44,363 nucleotides of DNA from Zygnema cylindricum (GCA_037447655.1 JBBHKE010000676.1:122601-166963), one strand, 5' to 3'; counted from the stretch's first letter, positions 1 to 11,149 are shown. Numbers and translations: made by a program. The notes: generated from the sequence alone by a model not told the origin.

Positions 1-179
1 AAACACCCAACAGCCACAAAATAGACATGGAATTAGCATCATCTAATGGTTTCAAAAGCACAAGACCACCAAAAATCCACACCAATTGTGGTTGAAAAAA
101 CGAAGGCATTCTAATTTCGTCCAGAAACCAATCCACACCAATTATAGGAACCAAAAACGAAATTTCGACACTCCGTAGA

Positions 180-415
180 ACAAAGAGATGTCGACAATCC
201 ACAAAATCCACACTAAGCAGAGTACCAAAAAAAAAAACCAACCATTCATAAAATCCACACTATTTAAGGTAAAGAGGAAAACACCGAACATTCGCAGAAT
301 CTGCATTAATAAGGTACAAAAAAAACACCAACAATTCATAAAATCCATGCTGATTAAGGTACAGATAAAACACGGACAACCCACAAAATCCACACTAATT
401 AAGGTATCCACATGA
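180..415. repeat. 45-bp minisatellite, about five units
   Basis: The word AAGGTA recurs at 266, 311, 356 and 401, and a degenerate unit lies near 221, giving a 45-bp period. Each unit also carries a variant of AAAATCCACACTAAT. The period is a multiple of three, so reading frames stay open on both strands and produce repetitive ORFs with no coding meaning. It lies in the intron of the UFSP gene that follows exon 8. Confidence 0.85.
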
Positions 416-425
416 TCCGACTCAC

Positions 426-3400
426 CGAGTCGTCGATGTGGTCCTGCATGTAGTGGTAGTACTCGTATGACCCCTCGACAAGACTCACTTTTCCTCCGGA
501 AACTGCAACAAAACCTCCCAACAAGTGGTAAGAAACCCGCCTTTATACTCCCTTTCCCTCACCCTCTGCCTCTCTGACTCCCTCTCTCCCATTCTGACTC
601 TCCCTCCCCCTCTCCCTCTCCCCTTCTCTCTCTCGCCCTTTCCCTCTCTCCCTCTATCCGTCTCCCTCACCCTCTCCCTCTTCATCTCTCCATTTCGCCA
701 TCTCGCCCTCTCCCTCTCTCCCCTCTCTCCCTCTCTTCCTCTTCTTCCCTTCCTCCCTCTCTCCCTCTCTCCCTATCTTCCTCTCTCTGTTTCCCTCTCC
801 CTCTCCAAACGCATGAAAAAATCCTAAAAATTATTCTCTTAAACAACAAATTTAACCCAAAGAACATCCACAAAATCCTGAAAAACTCCCAAAATTCTCC
901 TAACACAAAAAAGAACTGAAAAAAGCAAAATAGAATTGGTAAAAAACAAAAAAAGAATAGTATATAACACAAAAGAGAAAAAGAATAACAAATAACAAAA
1001 AGGAATTTTTAAAAACGAGGAAAAGATGAGAGACAGTACCTCCCGAAGGTGGGAGTCCTACATGCACATCTCGCAGCCTTTTCCCTGAAAATAATCCCAT
1101 TATATACCCATTTATACCCATTACTACCCATTTATACCCATTTATACCCATTGATACCCATTTATACCCATTTTCTTCATTCATACTCATTAGTGGCCAT
1201 TTTCTTACCCACCAACACCCATAAATACCAATTTTGTACCCGTTTACACCTATTTACCACCCATGAAAAAACCTATATTTATCCATTGACGCCCATTTGC
1301 TACCCATTAATACCCATTTTAGACCTTTTTTCACAAATTAACACCTATTTTTTACTCACTACTACCCACCTTCTACCGATTGATACTCCTACTTTATACC
1401 CAATAATACTCATCATTTTCTACCCATAAATATTTCCCACTTCTAAGGATCAAGGATATGGTTAGAATTAGGGTTGGGATTAATTAGCGTTGAGGACAGA
1501 ATTAGGGTTAGGGTTAAAATTACGATTAGGGTTAGCATTGGGATTAGGGTTAGCATTGGGATTAGGGTTAGGATTAGAGTTAGAATAAAAGTTAGGGTCA
1601 GAGTGAAGGTTTTTCAATATTTTTTTTGACTATAAAAATATACATTGAGGGGGGGTTCCGGAGGAGAGGGAGAGGGAGAGGGAGTTGACGGTCCGCAAGA
1701 GAGGGCGGTCCATGGGGAGAAACAGTCTCTGGTGGAGGGCTTTTCGAATTTCAACTGAAAAAAAGGGAGAGAGGGGGAGGGAGAGTGGGAGGGGGAGCGG
1801 GAAGGGGGAGGGAGAGGGGCAGGGGAGAGGGAGGGAGGAGGGAAAAGGAGAGAGACAGAGTAGATAAATATGTGGGGTTCATTATTTTTCCTTTACTTTT
1901 AAAAGGCTTTATTAGTTTTTTCAAGGATTTTTCAAGATTTTTATGGGAATGTTTCTTAGGATTTTTAAGAGGTAAGCTTAGAAAGGGGGTAAAGAGATAG
2001 AGAGGTAGAGAGCTACAACGATTCTCTAAAAAAGACTCGAAAAAAATGCATTAAAACTGTTTATAAGCCCTACAATTCTGTTAGCTTTTATATTTTTCGG
2101 TTTGTTTTGGCCAAATTGTACTAAATTTCATTTCGTTTTGAATTGTGATTTGCTTCTAAAATATTTTACGTTAAAAAAAATTATTATTGTTATTATGATT
2201 ATTATTATCATTATTTTGTGTTAATTTCGCCAAAATACAAAAAAAAGAAAAAGAAAAAAAAGGTCAGCTTGACTAAAAAAACCGAACCATACAAAAAAAA
2301 AAAGAGGAAGGAGAGAGAGGAAACAGGGAGAGAGAGGCAGAGAGTGAGAGTGGGAGGGGGGGAACAGAGAGTGGGAGAGGAGAGAGAGAGGGAGAGGGGG
2401 AGAGAGGGAGATAGAGAGGGAGAGAGGGAGAGGGAGAGAGAGAGAGAGGTAAAGCAGGGAAGAGGGAGAGAGGAAGAGAGCGAGGAAAGAAGAGAAGGAG
2501 AGAAAGCGAGAGAAGGAGAGAGGTAGAGAGCGAGAGAGAGAGAAACCTGCAGATTTTTCGGCTTCTCCAAAGCTTAGTGAATACAAAGCGGTCACCGGAT
2601 GGCAAAAATTGGGAGGGCAAAAATGGTAAGCGGAAATCTGTAAACCCCATTTATACCCAATTAAAACTAATAATACCCAAACCCAATAACTCCCAATTAT
2701 ACTAAATTATCCCCAATTCACCTAATTATAATTATACCCGTTTTACACAATAACACCCTTTCTTTCCCATTATACCCATTTGCCAGATTATACCTTTTAA
2801 TACTCAGACCCAATTATACCCAACAACAACTTACACCCCAATTATACCCAATTTTTGGGGTTTTTTTAAGTTTTTTGAGGTTTTTCACTTGCCTTAATAT
2901 CTCCTTTTCCTCTCTCTCCTTTTGCCATGTGACTGACTGCTTTGAGCTGCTCACATAGAGACGGAAGGAGAAACTGTTTAACAAAAACTTCCAGTTCCGT
3001 AGTTTCCAACGGAATCGCCAAAACATCGAGTTTCAGAATGAGGTTTCTAATACTCACACTTCCATTGGCTGTAGGGAGAGAGGGAGAGAAAGACATAGAC
3101 GAGGGAGAGAAGGAGAGGGGGAGAGGGGGAGAGAAGGAGAGAGGGAGAGAAGGATAGATGGAGAGAAGGTTAGAGGAGGAGGGAAATTTCAGTTCTGTAG
3201 TCTCCAATGGAATAGCCGAAGCATCGAGTTTTAGAATGAGGTTTTTCATACTCACACTGCTATTGGTTGTTGGAAGAGGGGGAGAGACACGAGGGAGGGA
3301 AGGAGAGATGGAGAGAGGGAGAGAGGGAGAGGGGGAGAGAAGAGGAGGGAGAAATTCAGTCCTGTATTCTCTAACAGAATCGGCAAACGTCAAATTTTAG

Positions 3401-6400
3401 AATGAGGTTTTTCATACTCATAGTGTGAATGTAGGGAAAGAGGAAGAGAGGGAGAGAGAAGAGGGAGAGACGGAGAGAGTGAGAGAGGGAAAAAGGAGGA
3501 AATCCGCTTGTGCCCATCACTTTCATGTACACATTATTCACTCAGTTTAAAAACCATTCTTGTCCTTTCCCATCTTCATTTTATGTATATGTGACCGCAG
3601 GTTTTTGTTAACAACATCGTTAAGAAAAAGAAACTGTCCATGTAAACAGTCGTCCCCGTAAATCGTGGTAGTACTTTTTAATCCTCGCTCACAATTTCCG
3701 GTAACCAAAAGTTTTTGCCGCCAAAATCCTGTAAAAATTTAAAAAAATTGTACTAATGTGTACTCAATTATCAATTTACTTACCCGGTTGGTATTGCAAA
3801 GTGGGAGCGAATGCTGAGCTGTCAGTTTTTGATTGCTCAAGAAGAATCTTCACGTTAAGAGGAAGAGGTAGCTGGACCAGAAAAAATACCCAAAAAGGAA
3901 AAAAAAAACTAAGAAATAGTTTGTTGCTTAGAAATGTAAAGAAAGTTTATTAACATGTACGAACAAATAGACTTGTTAGAAATGCAAATACATTAGTGAG
4001 AAATGTAAGCAATTTAAGTTAAAAACGTAATGTAACGTAAAATATATTCAAAATGTTACTTGGTTAAAAATGAAATCTAACTTTGTTCAAAATGTCACTA
4101 GCTTCGTTAAAAATGTAATTAACTTCGTTAAGAATGTCACAAACTTCTTTAAAACGTAATTAACTTCATTAAAAATATTAAGTCTTTCCATCGAGACATT
4201 TTGTACTTGTTTTTCTGTTTTTTTCACCTGTCCTCATCTGTGCAATCATGGGCTGGTGGCCACCTGGCAGCCTGAGGAAGTTTTTAGTACTGGCCAGAAA
4301 TCTGCCCGGAGACGATCATCGCCAGATGTGCGCCACGTGTCACACAGCCTTTTTTGTGAATTGCCGCCACCTGACAGTTTCTCCTGACTCAGCAGCTTGT
4401 TATCTTTGAACAAAAAGAGATCGTTTCCCGGCGGTTTTCCTTTATAAGATGGAACCTCCACCAGAAAAACCGCAGAATCTCCGAAAATGTCTTTTTCGAT
4501 GACATCCAAAGCAGCATCTACTTTCCTGGAAATTTCTGCAAGTAGGGAAAGGAAGGGAAGGAGAAAGGGACGGAGAGGAAACAAAAAAAAAAGCAGGAAT
4601 GGGAAAGAAACGGGTTCAAAATAGTGATGTTTCACAATAACTAGCGTGGATCCCAATGACCGTATGATTCTAATAAGAATTGCTTTTCTCTTGGAAGTTT
4701 TTACAAATCTGAAGATAGTGTTGGTCACACTAATTGCAACATTCATAGGAGAGTTATGAACTACCTTCTTGACCATTCAAAAATTTAAGAACATTGTAGG
4801 TGGAAAAGACACGGTTCGAATTGACTTTTAGAACCCTCGGTGTTGATTGTAAATAGTGTGGACCAACTAGAAAAGATCCTTGAGTCAACTTCTTGGCTCA
4901 AATTATTTGTGTGATTCATGTACGTCTTTTCTTGTCCCCAACATGTGGAGTAATATAAACCACATAACCACACTAATTTTTAGCTATTTGTGTTTTTTAA
5001 TACCAATACATAAAATAATTTAACCCTCTAGTCACTCGACATATCACCTCTTGCAAGTTTCACGCAAACTGAATTCTTGAAAATTGATCAAATCACACCA
5101 TTGTCACCGTATTCAAAATCTGAAGATCCATTTATCCGAATATTATATACACGCATTCACAGACCAAAAAGTATATAAAATATTCGGCCTTTCAAATCAT
5201 AACTTGAAAATTTACATCCATGAAAACCATTGCCATAGAATATTCACATGGGAATACTCGAAATCTCAAGTTTTGATTCTGCAAAATACTCGGACGTTAA
5301 CACTTAAACGTAAAATCTCCAAGCGTCAATTTTGTTTAGAACTCTAACAAGTTGACAAATAGCACCGTCAACATCGCAAAAAAAAGTGGTCCCAGCAAAA
5401 AATTACGGAATATTCAGCATCCGATTTGAATGGTCGAATTACAATCAACATTCCTAAATTTGTATCGGCTATTTGCCGGATGCGGTGACTATGATTCACA
5501 TATTTTAACGCGGTTCACACTATTGCAAGGTCACGCTCATTTGTGTTGCTCTAGATTGTGTGGGTCATCAGTCTAAGATTGAAAAAAGTCAAAACTAATG
5601 TGACCTGATAAGACTTGAACTTGGGTCAGGAATGCTTTTAGAAAGATGAGCAGTATGAACACAACAAGGAAAAAGACAAATGTATGCTTTCATTAAATTA
5701 GAAACATAGCATTTTAGGAAATTCGAGCTAATAAGTGTCGCAATTATTGTACTTTTGCGCAACACTATTACCGAACTCATTGAACTCGGCTAAGCTACAA
5801 TTATTTTCAGTCCAAGAGGGTGGACATTACGCTTTATCATTCATTCATAACTTGTGGTTTTTCATAGCAGTTGGGGTTAACAAACAACATCTTTGATTCA
5901 CAAATAAAATAGAGTGCCCAATTATTTAGGTTTCACTTTACGCAAGATTGTCTAGTTGCAAATTACGTGAAAAGATTATTGTTTAAAACTAATAAAAAAA
6001 TATGGTTAGCTTCAATTGTTAATCAGAGTGAAGCAAAAGTGAGACAATGAGACGGACAAATTTTAGTATCGCTGCATTTTGCTAAAACTGCCCTACATGA
6101 ATACAAAGGACCCACACTAACTTCAAATCTACACAAATTGTTGTGTGCAACGTCGAGAAAAAGGTGGGAAGACCAATAAAGGTAGATCTTCATCTTTGGC
6201 ATCATACACAATAATGGCCTACATTTCAATGAGGACTGATTTTCCATCCGCATTAAAAATAGTGCGCAAAAGTGTTACAGAAAAATGTGGATGACAAATG
6301 GCAAGTAAACATAACTGTCCGCATTAACATTAAAACTAGTTCTAGAGCCACACTAAATTTGGGCCAAACAAAATTTTGAATACACATTGATATGTTTTAT

Positions 6401-8171
6401 GCTACATACTAAACCCAAAGAAGTTTTGAACCCACATTCACTTAATATCCAAATTGGGTATCACACACGAACACACACATATATATGTATATATGTATAA
6501 ACATCTAAAGATTGCGTAGTCATTTCAAGTTCAAGCTTAATATGATAGACGATTATACTTTGTGACTTTGAGCAGAACCTCAGAAGATTTACGTCCTAAC
6601 TATGGCAATGAAAGCAAATTGAGACAAAAAAAAATGAAGTCACTTGAAAGGAAATTTATGAACACCCCTAAAACGAAAAATGAGAGATTAAGCCCAATAT
6701 ATAACAAAAGTTCTTGGATTTAACTTATAAACAAATAATAAAGAAGACTATTAATATCACTACTATGAATGGTCAAACTCACAATGTGTCTATCTTTAAC
6801 ATCCACACATAAAGAGTAAGAGCTATTATTGAAAAAAAAAATCGCCCGCTTCTTCAAGTATTGAGAGTAAGTACATTTTCACCTTTTATGAAACAAGGAA
6901 AAAAAAAAAAGGTGAAAGGTGAAATTATTCGGTAAAACACACGCTTTCGTTTATAATGAATCTAATACTGGAGAATTGTGCCAACTTCAGAGTGGACTAG
7001 GCGATTTAAATTTAAACTAAAAAAAAAAACCACAATAATTGCGGTGCGCAATGCAGTTAATCTCACTTTTTTGAAAACAAATTCCCATTTCGTCTAAAAA
7101 TAAACCTATTCCAAAAGCATCGACTCTTAATAACACCATAGTGGACCAGTAATCCTATTTAAAACACCTCTAACCCTTTTACTTTCCTCTGCCATTTCCT
7201 CCCCTCTTCACTCTCGCATCCCTGCCTCTCTTTTTTCCTCCAACCCCTCCCTTCCCTTCCCCCTCCTCCTCCCCCTCCCCTCCCAATTACCTTGCCGTCA
7301 CTTTTCCTCTCTCCTCTCCATCCCATAGCTCAGAAAACTCCTCCATCCTTCCCCTCCCAGTCCCTCCCTCCCCCTCCCTCCCCCTTCCTCCCCCTCCCTC
7401 CCTCTTTCTCCCTCTCCCTCTACCTCTCTGTCTCTCTCCCTCTATCTCCCCCCCCCACCTCCTCCCTCCCCCTCCCTCCCCCTCCCTCCCCCTTCCCGCA
7501 ATAGTGAAAGATTCCTCACCGTCGGCGTCTGAATTTGTCTCATTCCCATACAGTGGCACAGATATTGCCAGCTGGCACCTCATTAACACGTGTCCCCTCC
7601 ACAGACTCTCACTCGCCTCCTGAATGCCACCTGGCAACACATCCACTTCTATGGCTTCCGCGGCTTCTTCTTCCTTCCCTTCTTTATCCTTCTCAGAAAA
7701 GACAAAATACTTCACGGAGCCATCTCTCGATCCAATGGCTGCCACGTGTCTACCATCGTGGATTTCTCGGAAGTTTCCTAAATTTTGTGAAGTTTCCATT
7801 TTTTTTACTTTAGAGAGACGTCTACAATTTGTCACACTCTTGGTAAAGTGGAGAGCCGCCATGGCTTTAAGTACTTCCTCGGCTTCAGTGGATCCATGGT
7901 TGCCGTCTACAAATGTCACATTGGAGCCAACGGCAGGATTCTCCCGAATAGGACAAAAAACACCGGCGATAAGGAGGCCACGTGGCAGAAGGAGATTCAA
8001 AGCTGCGGCTTCATTTTGGACGTCTTCTGGTGAGAAGTTTGAGAGGGAGACGTTGAGAGAGACCAGGGAGATGATTGGTGATGACGTGGCGGAAGCAGAA
8101 AGAAGCCAGGCGGGAGAGCTGGTGGGCAGCCTTGCAGCGATGGAGGCGTAAATTTGGACACGTGGCGCCAT
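426..8171 (-). CDS. UFSP: UFM1-specific protease (UFSP, UFSP2-like), 5' eight exons; catalytic exons off the left edge
   Basis: Family role: UFSP matures the UFM1 precursor and removes UFM1 from ER-associated substrates. Exons on the minus strand, in order: 8171-7520, 4535-4264, 3871-3784, 3068-2938, 2637-2547, 1754-1644, 1084-1040, 502-426. All have GT and AG borders and phases agree at every join, giving 489 codons. Landmarks are LLLPRGLLIAGVF and LWRGHVLMRCQLAISVPLY (N-terminal domain), VEIRKALHQRL and MDRPLLR, then RDVHVGLPPSG and VSLVEGSYEYYHYMQD. Exon 8 ends DDS, just before the GWGCAYRS-type catalytic motif of the family, so the catalytic cysteine exon lies outside the window. The start chosen is MAPRV; an in-frame ATG at 8201 adds ten residues. 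Exon 1 may hide one more intron in a weakly conserved stretch near 7750-7850. About 13 residues found in relatives between exons 4 and 5 are missing or were not found. The ODR4 family shares part of the N-terminal domain and was considered first; exons 5 to 8 decide for UFSP. Confidence 0.88.
545..805. repeat. CTCCCT/CTCTCC simple-sequence tract
   Basis: Almost uninterrupted pyrimidine tract of CTCCCT and CTCTCC words on the plus strand, so purine-rich on the strand of the UFSP gene. It lies in the intron between UFSP exons 7 and 8. Apparent ORFs on either strand are Ser/Pro/Leu or Arg/Glu/Gly low complexity. Confidence 0.9.
1094..1435. repeat. TACCCATTTA-type degenerate short tandem repeat
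   Basis: TACCCATTTA and variants recur every 8 to 12 bases over about 340 bp, with rising divergence to the right. It sits in the UFSP intron between exons 6 and 7, directly upstream in the transcript of the exon 7 acceptor at 1085-1086. Confidence 0.85.
1449..1610. repeat. Interstitial degenerate TTAGGG-like array
   Basis: GGGTTAG, GGATTAGGGTTAG and related words recur about a dozen times on the plus strand with irregular spacing. The unit resembles telomeric TTAGGG rather than the common plant TTTAGGG, but it is too degenerate to be a working telomere. It lies in the UFSP intron between exons 6 and 7. Confidence 0.7.
1655..1862. repeat. GGGAGA purine tract overlapping a coding exon end
   Basis: GAGGGA and GGGAGG words run from the 3' end of UFSP exon 6 (1644-1754 on the minus strand) and resume past its acceptor into the preceding intron. 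The part inside exon 6 reads in frame as the Ser-Leu run SLSLSLSS. Confidence 0.8.
2295..2545. repeat. GAGAGG purine tract in UFSP intron
   Basis: About 250 bp of GAGAGG, GGGAGA and AGGGAG words. The right end abuts the UFSP exon 5 donor (exon 2637-2547, donor on the minus strand at 2546-2545), so the intron begins inside the repeat. Confidence 0.88.
2640..2870. repeat. ATTATACCCAATT-type repeat
   Basis: ATTATACCCAATT and variants recur with irregular spacing in the UFSP intron between exons 4 and 5. It resembles the array at 1094-1435, so the two may share an origin. Confidence 0.7.
3187..3275 (-). pseudogene. Partial duplicate of UFSP exon 4 (copy 2)
   Basis: The minus strand reads SSVSMKNLILKLDASAIPLE, closely matching exon 4 of UFSP (NGSVSIRNLILKLDVLAIPL at 3068-2938). 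The copy stops just after ETTEL, where purine repeat takes over, so it lacks the second half of the exon and its donor. An AG precedes it. It lies between exons 3 and 4 and would be skipped if splicing is normal. Confidence 0.8.
3352..3425 (-). pseudogene. Partial duplicate of UFSP exon 4 (copy 3), frameshifted
   Basis: The minus strand matches SMKNLILKFD of exon 4, then shifts frame and meets TAG near 3375. It ends at the same point as copy 2 and is flanked by the same kind of purine repeat. It is the most decayed of the three copies. Confidence 0.75.
4536..7519 (-). other. UFSP intron 1, about 3 kb, no gene seen
   Basis: This is the intron between UFSP exon 1 and exon 2. It is AT-rich with scattered short ends of the form CCACACTAA and TAGTGTGG (4666, 4726, 4858, 4970, 6105), which look like fragments of small inverted-repeat elements. 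An ACACACATATATATGTATATATG microsatellite lies near 6470. I see no exon with a conserved product on either strand. Confidence 0.7.
7180..7505. repeat. CTCCCTCCC pyrimidine tract beside the UFSP exon 1 donor
   Basis: CCTCCC, CCCTCC and CTCTCC words fill this stretch. Its right end lies about 15 bp from the UFSP exon 1 donor at 7519-7518 on the minus strand. Without the splice, the UFSP frame would run on into an Arg/Gly/Glu low-complexity tail. Confidence 0.88.
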
Positions 8172-8289
8172 GACGTGTGCTGGAAAGGAAAGGAAAGGCA
8201 CAGGTAAAAAATTATTGTCAGATTAGGTCAGAATTAGGGTTACAGTTCAGAGCACTCATCTAGGTTAGGTTCGGTACAGGTTCGGCTAA

Positions 8290-8560
8290 GTTCAGTAAGG
8301 GTGCGTCCCCATGTGCCAAGGTAAGGGTTTTTTTCTGTCGGTTTTTTTAAAACTTGGCGCCGTACCGCGTTGGTAGCAGTCGTACAGAATAATATTAAAA
8401 AGTAAAAGTACATTTTGCGTCATCGTCGAACATAAAATGTACAACATGTTGTCGTCTTGCGTTCTTCGACCCACGGCCACGTCAAGAAACGTCAACTTCA
8501 AACTTTTATTTAAAACACATCGGCGATGTGTTTTAAATTAAAGTATCCATGCTAAACAAA
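8290..8560. repeat. Inverted-repeat element copy with central palindrome
   Basis: Diverged relative of the elements at 9890-10426 and 12186-12760: it shares a CAACTTCAAACTTT-like stretch followed by a palindrome. The palindrome at 8507-8537 has 15-bp perfect arms (ATTTAAAACACATCG and its complement) around one G. No coding content is seen. The surrounding 8172-9889 is AT-rich, with scattered GTAC and CGTAC words and no recognisable gene. Confidence 0.6.
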
Positions 8561-9889
8561 TAAGAACACATATTCGCATGTGTTGAAATTTTTCAAAATT
8601 TTCAAACGATTTCAAACGACGAGAAAAGTACACGATTCGCTATGTTTTGTCCGTTTGCTCAGTACGAGGAAAAGTACATAATTTGTTTTGTTTTGTCCCA
8701 TAGACGTTCAAATCGTGTTATTTTTTCATTTTTTCCGATTGAAACGTACAATTCGTGACTTTTGAAAAAATCGCAAAAAAACGTCTACTGTTATACTGAA
8801 ACTGGAAAAATACGGACCTGTAAATAAATTACGGTAACTGTAAATTTTTTTACTGATATATACGGAATTACAGGAAAATATACGACGTAGTTAATGGTAC
8901 ATTCTGTTCAGTGAACTGAACAGTAATATCACGGAAATTGTACGTTATTTCATCAAAAATGTACGGACATTTTTGAAAAGAGACGTTGAACGTCACACTA
9001 ATTTCGAGCGGTAAGTTTGAAATTTGTACGGGCGTCTTCTTTAAAATTTTTTGAAAGAAGCCGCCATGGAATATTGAAAACGAAACCGCGAGGAAGTCGC
9101 CTCCACATATCCTACCCTACAGAATTTGATAAAAAATTACCTTTGCTGACGTTCGAACCCGAATAAGCCACATATGTGGCGTAGCCTAATTTAAACGACT
9201 CCACTACCAATTGATGAAGGAATTTCGACATCGACATGGAGTGTAATATGTATTTAAACAATTTTGATATTTTACCGTCATTTAACGGGAAAAACTTGCA
9301 AATTGCGCTATATGTATAAGTTTTTTTTTTCATATACGGAATAGGAATAGTACGGAAGGATATTCATTAACGATTTTTAACGATTTGTTCAAAAGGTTCA
9401 ATGCGTTCGTTACGTACAATTCGTCGCGATTGGTAAGTTCGCACTAATCGCCGTGAACAACTATGTTTTGTACATTTTTGTCCCGTACGTATTTTTTGTT
9501 CAAGGGTCTCAAGATTCAGATGTCGTTTCATGTCGACCGAACAGAGACGCAAAGGCCAAGCGCATCTTCTTCAACCGTGAACAGGCTGGAAGGCGGTACG
9601 TCTACAATGTCACGGCAAAACATGCGACGTCACAAGCAGGTACAAAAAATAATGTGAGACATCACACATTGTAAACGGTGACAACCGTCACGAGCATTGT
9701 CGACGCACACAATATTCACAATTTTAAGTAACAATTTCGTTGTTACACAGAGGGACACTTGAAAACCGGGTCCAAAGGAAAATACAAAGTAAAGGTACTT
9801 TCGCATGTGCTAAAGATATAGTTATTTTTTGTCGTTTTCCTCCATAACTTGAAAAAAACGAGAAAATCCGCAGCCGTACCAAAAAATTG

Positions 9890-10426
9890 AAATTACCACC
9901 GTACAAGTTGCGTTACCCTGAAACTTTATATGTAGTTGAGTTTGTCGCCTACCGCGATGCAGTTTGTCGTCTAGCGCGTTTCGACTCACTTTCGAGTCCT
10001 TCCAGCTCATCTTCAAACTTTACAAAAAATCACCTCGCGAGGTGATTTTAAATGAAGTTCCATGAGGTGAGTGAATAAGCAGATGCTTTCGCACGTGTCG
10101 AAAGTTTTTGACAATTTTTGAGCTCAAAGTACCAAAAAAATACCCACGGCACGTTTACAGCCTGAGAGTGACTTTTTTCCGTGCGCTTTAATCCGTACAG
10201 GGGCCGTGGAGGGGGTCTTAACCAACAGACGCCATTTTGCAAAACTGAAGTTCGTGAAAACGCCTCTCTCTCTCTCCCTTTCCCACTCCCGTATCTATCT
10301 TTCTTGCAATGAAAAACGTCAATAATGGTATCAAATGACAAATGTCTAAAAACAATTTCTTCTGACTATCTTTAGGAGTATTTTGATGGCAAGTAGAGTG
10401 ACAAAATTCTAAAAAACAAAAATCGG
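9890..10426. repeat. Left arm of an outer inverted repeat
   Basis: Diverged reverse complement of 12186-12760. Matching landmarks are TTGCGTTACC at the outer end, GTCCTTCCAGCTCATCTTCA, a central palindrome, CCGTGGAGGGG, a CT-rich tract, TTTTTCATTGCAA-type sequence and CTACTTGCCATCAA-type sequence at the inner end. A 24-bp perfect palindrome, AAAATCACCTCG and its complement, lies at 10026-10049. The pair may be two insertions in opposite orientation or the arms of one large element. Confidence 0.75.
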
Positions 10427-10639
10427 GAAACTGTAACAGTAATAGCTGATCGAACTTGTTTATAAAATGGGTATTTAGGTATTATGATTATAGAGTACTA
10501 AATTTGGTAGACGTCCACGAAAGAATCACGCTATTTGGAGTTATATTTTAAAAGTTATTGCGATGGGTGTATTTAGGTGACAGCGTGGGGTCTAAATAAC
10601 AAGTGGGTATCATTGAAACGGGTTAAGGGTCAAATTAGT

Positions 10640-10870
10640 ACCGAAATTACGCGTGTACGTTTCATAAAGTTCTAACAAAACGTTTAGTATGCACGGTGGT
10701 TCGTTTCGTACAAATTTTAGTACGAAACGTCACTTTCACTTAAGGGAATTTCGTAGGAAGTTTCGCGTGCGAAATTTGTTACGCACGATCGTGCGAAGTC
10801 GCGTTTCGTTTGGCGCGCACTTTTGCACGTAAATGTTACGTAGTGAAACGTAACGTTTGATTGGTTAGTA
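10640..10870. repeat. Cluster of short palindromes
   Basis: Short inverted repeats are packed together: a 10-bp stem CGTTTCGTAC with its complement around an 8-base loop (10702-10729), TTTCGC/GCGAAA near 10760-10775, and the perfect 14-bp palindrome CGCACGATCGTGCG at 10782-10795. CpG is locally frequent in an AT-rich context. No gene is seen. Confidence 0.6.
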
Positions 10871-10880
10871 AAGTGCTAAG

Positions 10881-11149
10881 TAGTTAGTAAGAGATTTCGC
10901 ACGTTTTTGCATTGGTCAGTTTGAGTCTTTGCTGATCAATGATTGGCCCAAGTAAAAGCCTGTTAAAACGGAGCGTTGACTCTGGCCTGGCGAGTCCAGG
11001 GCGATGATGGATAAATAGTGAAGTGTAAGAGGAGAGTAGACATCTTTTCCTTTGGAAAAGTTTGTGGAAATTCCGGCTGATCTTGGTCCTGAGCGATAAA
11101 TACCAAATTGGAGAAAAGGCATTTTTGCATTGAAATCTCTTACTAACTA
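10881..11149. mobile_element. 269-bp MITE-like element with 18-bp perfect TIR
   Basis: TAGTTAGTAAGAGATTTC at 10881-10898 is perfectly inverted at 11132-11149. The 233-bp interior has no convincing protein. A further inverted match to the right end (TTTAGTAGTTAAGAGA near 11160) suggests a nested or decayed second end. Confidence 0.65.

Noticed and set aside
142-415. Repetitive open frames on both strands
   Set aside because: The 45-bp period is divisible by three, which keeps frames open without coding pressure.
2211-2650. Ser/Leu-rich and Arg/Glu-rich open frames
   Set aside because: Translated GAGAGG tract; only 2547-2637 on the minus strand is a conserved exon (UFSP exon 5).
7287-7519. 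Arg/Gly/Glu-rich C-terminal extension of UFSP exon 1
   Set aside because: A GTGAGG donor at 7519 joins in phase to the conserved exon at 4535; the extension is translated microsatellite.
7520-8171. ODR4 homologue as identity of the minus-strand gene
   Set aside because: The N-terminal domain is shared, but exons 5 to 8 match the UFSP-specific segments leading to the catalytic site.
9130-9200. Possible Pol III B box (GGGTTCGAAC on the minus strand)
   Set aside because: No acceptor, D or anticodon arm can be folded around it.
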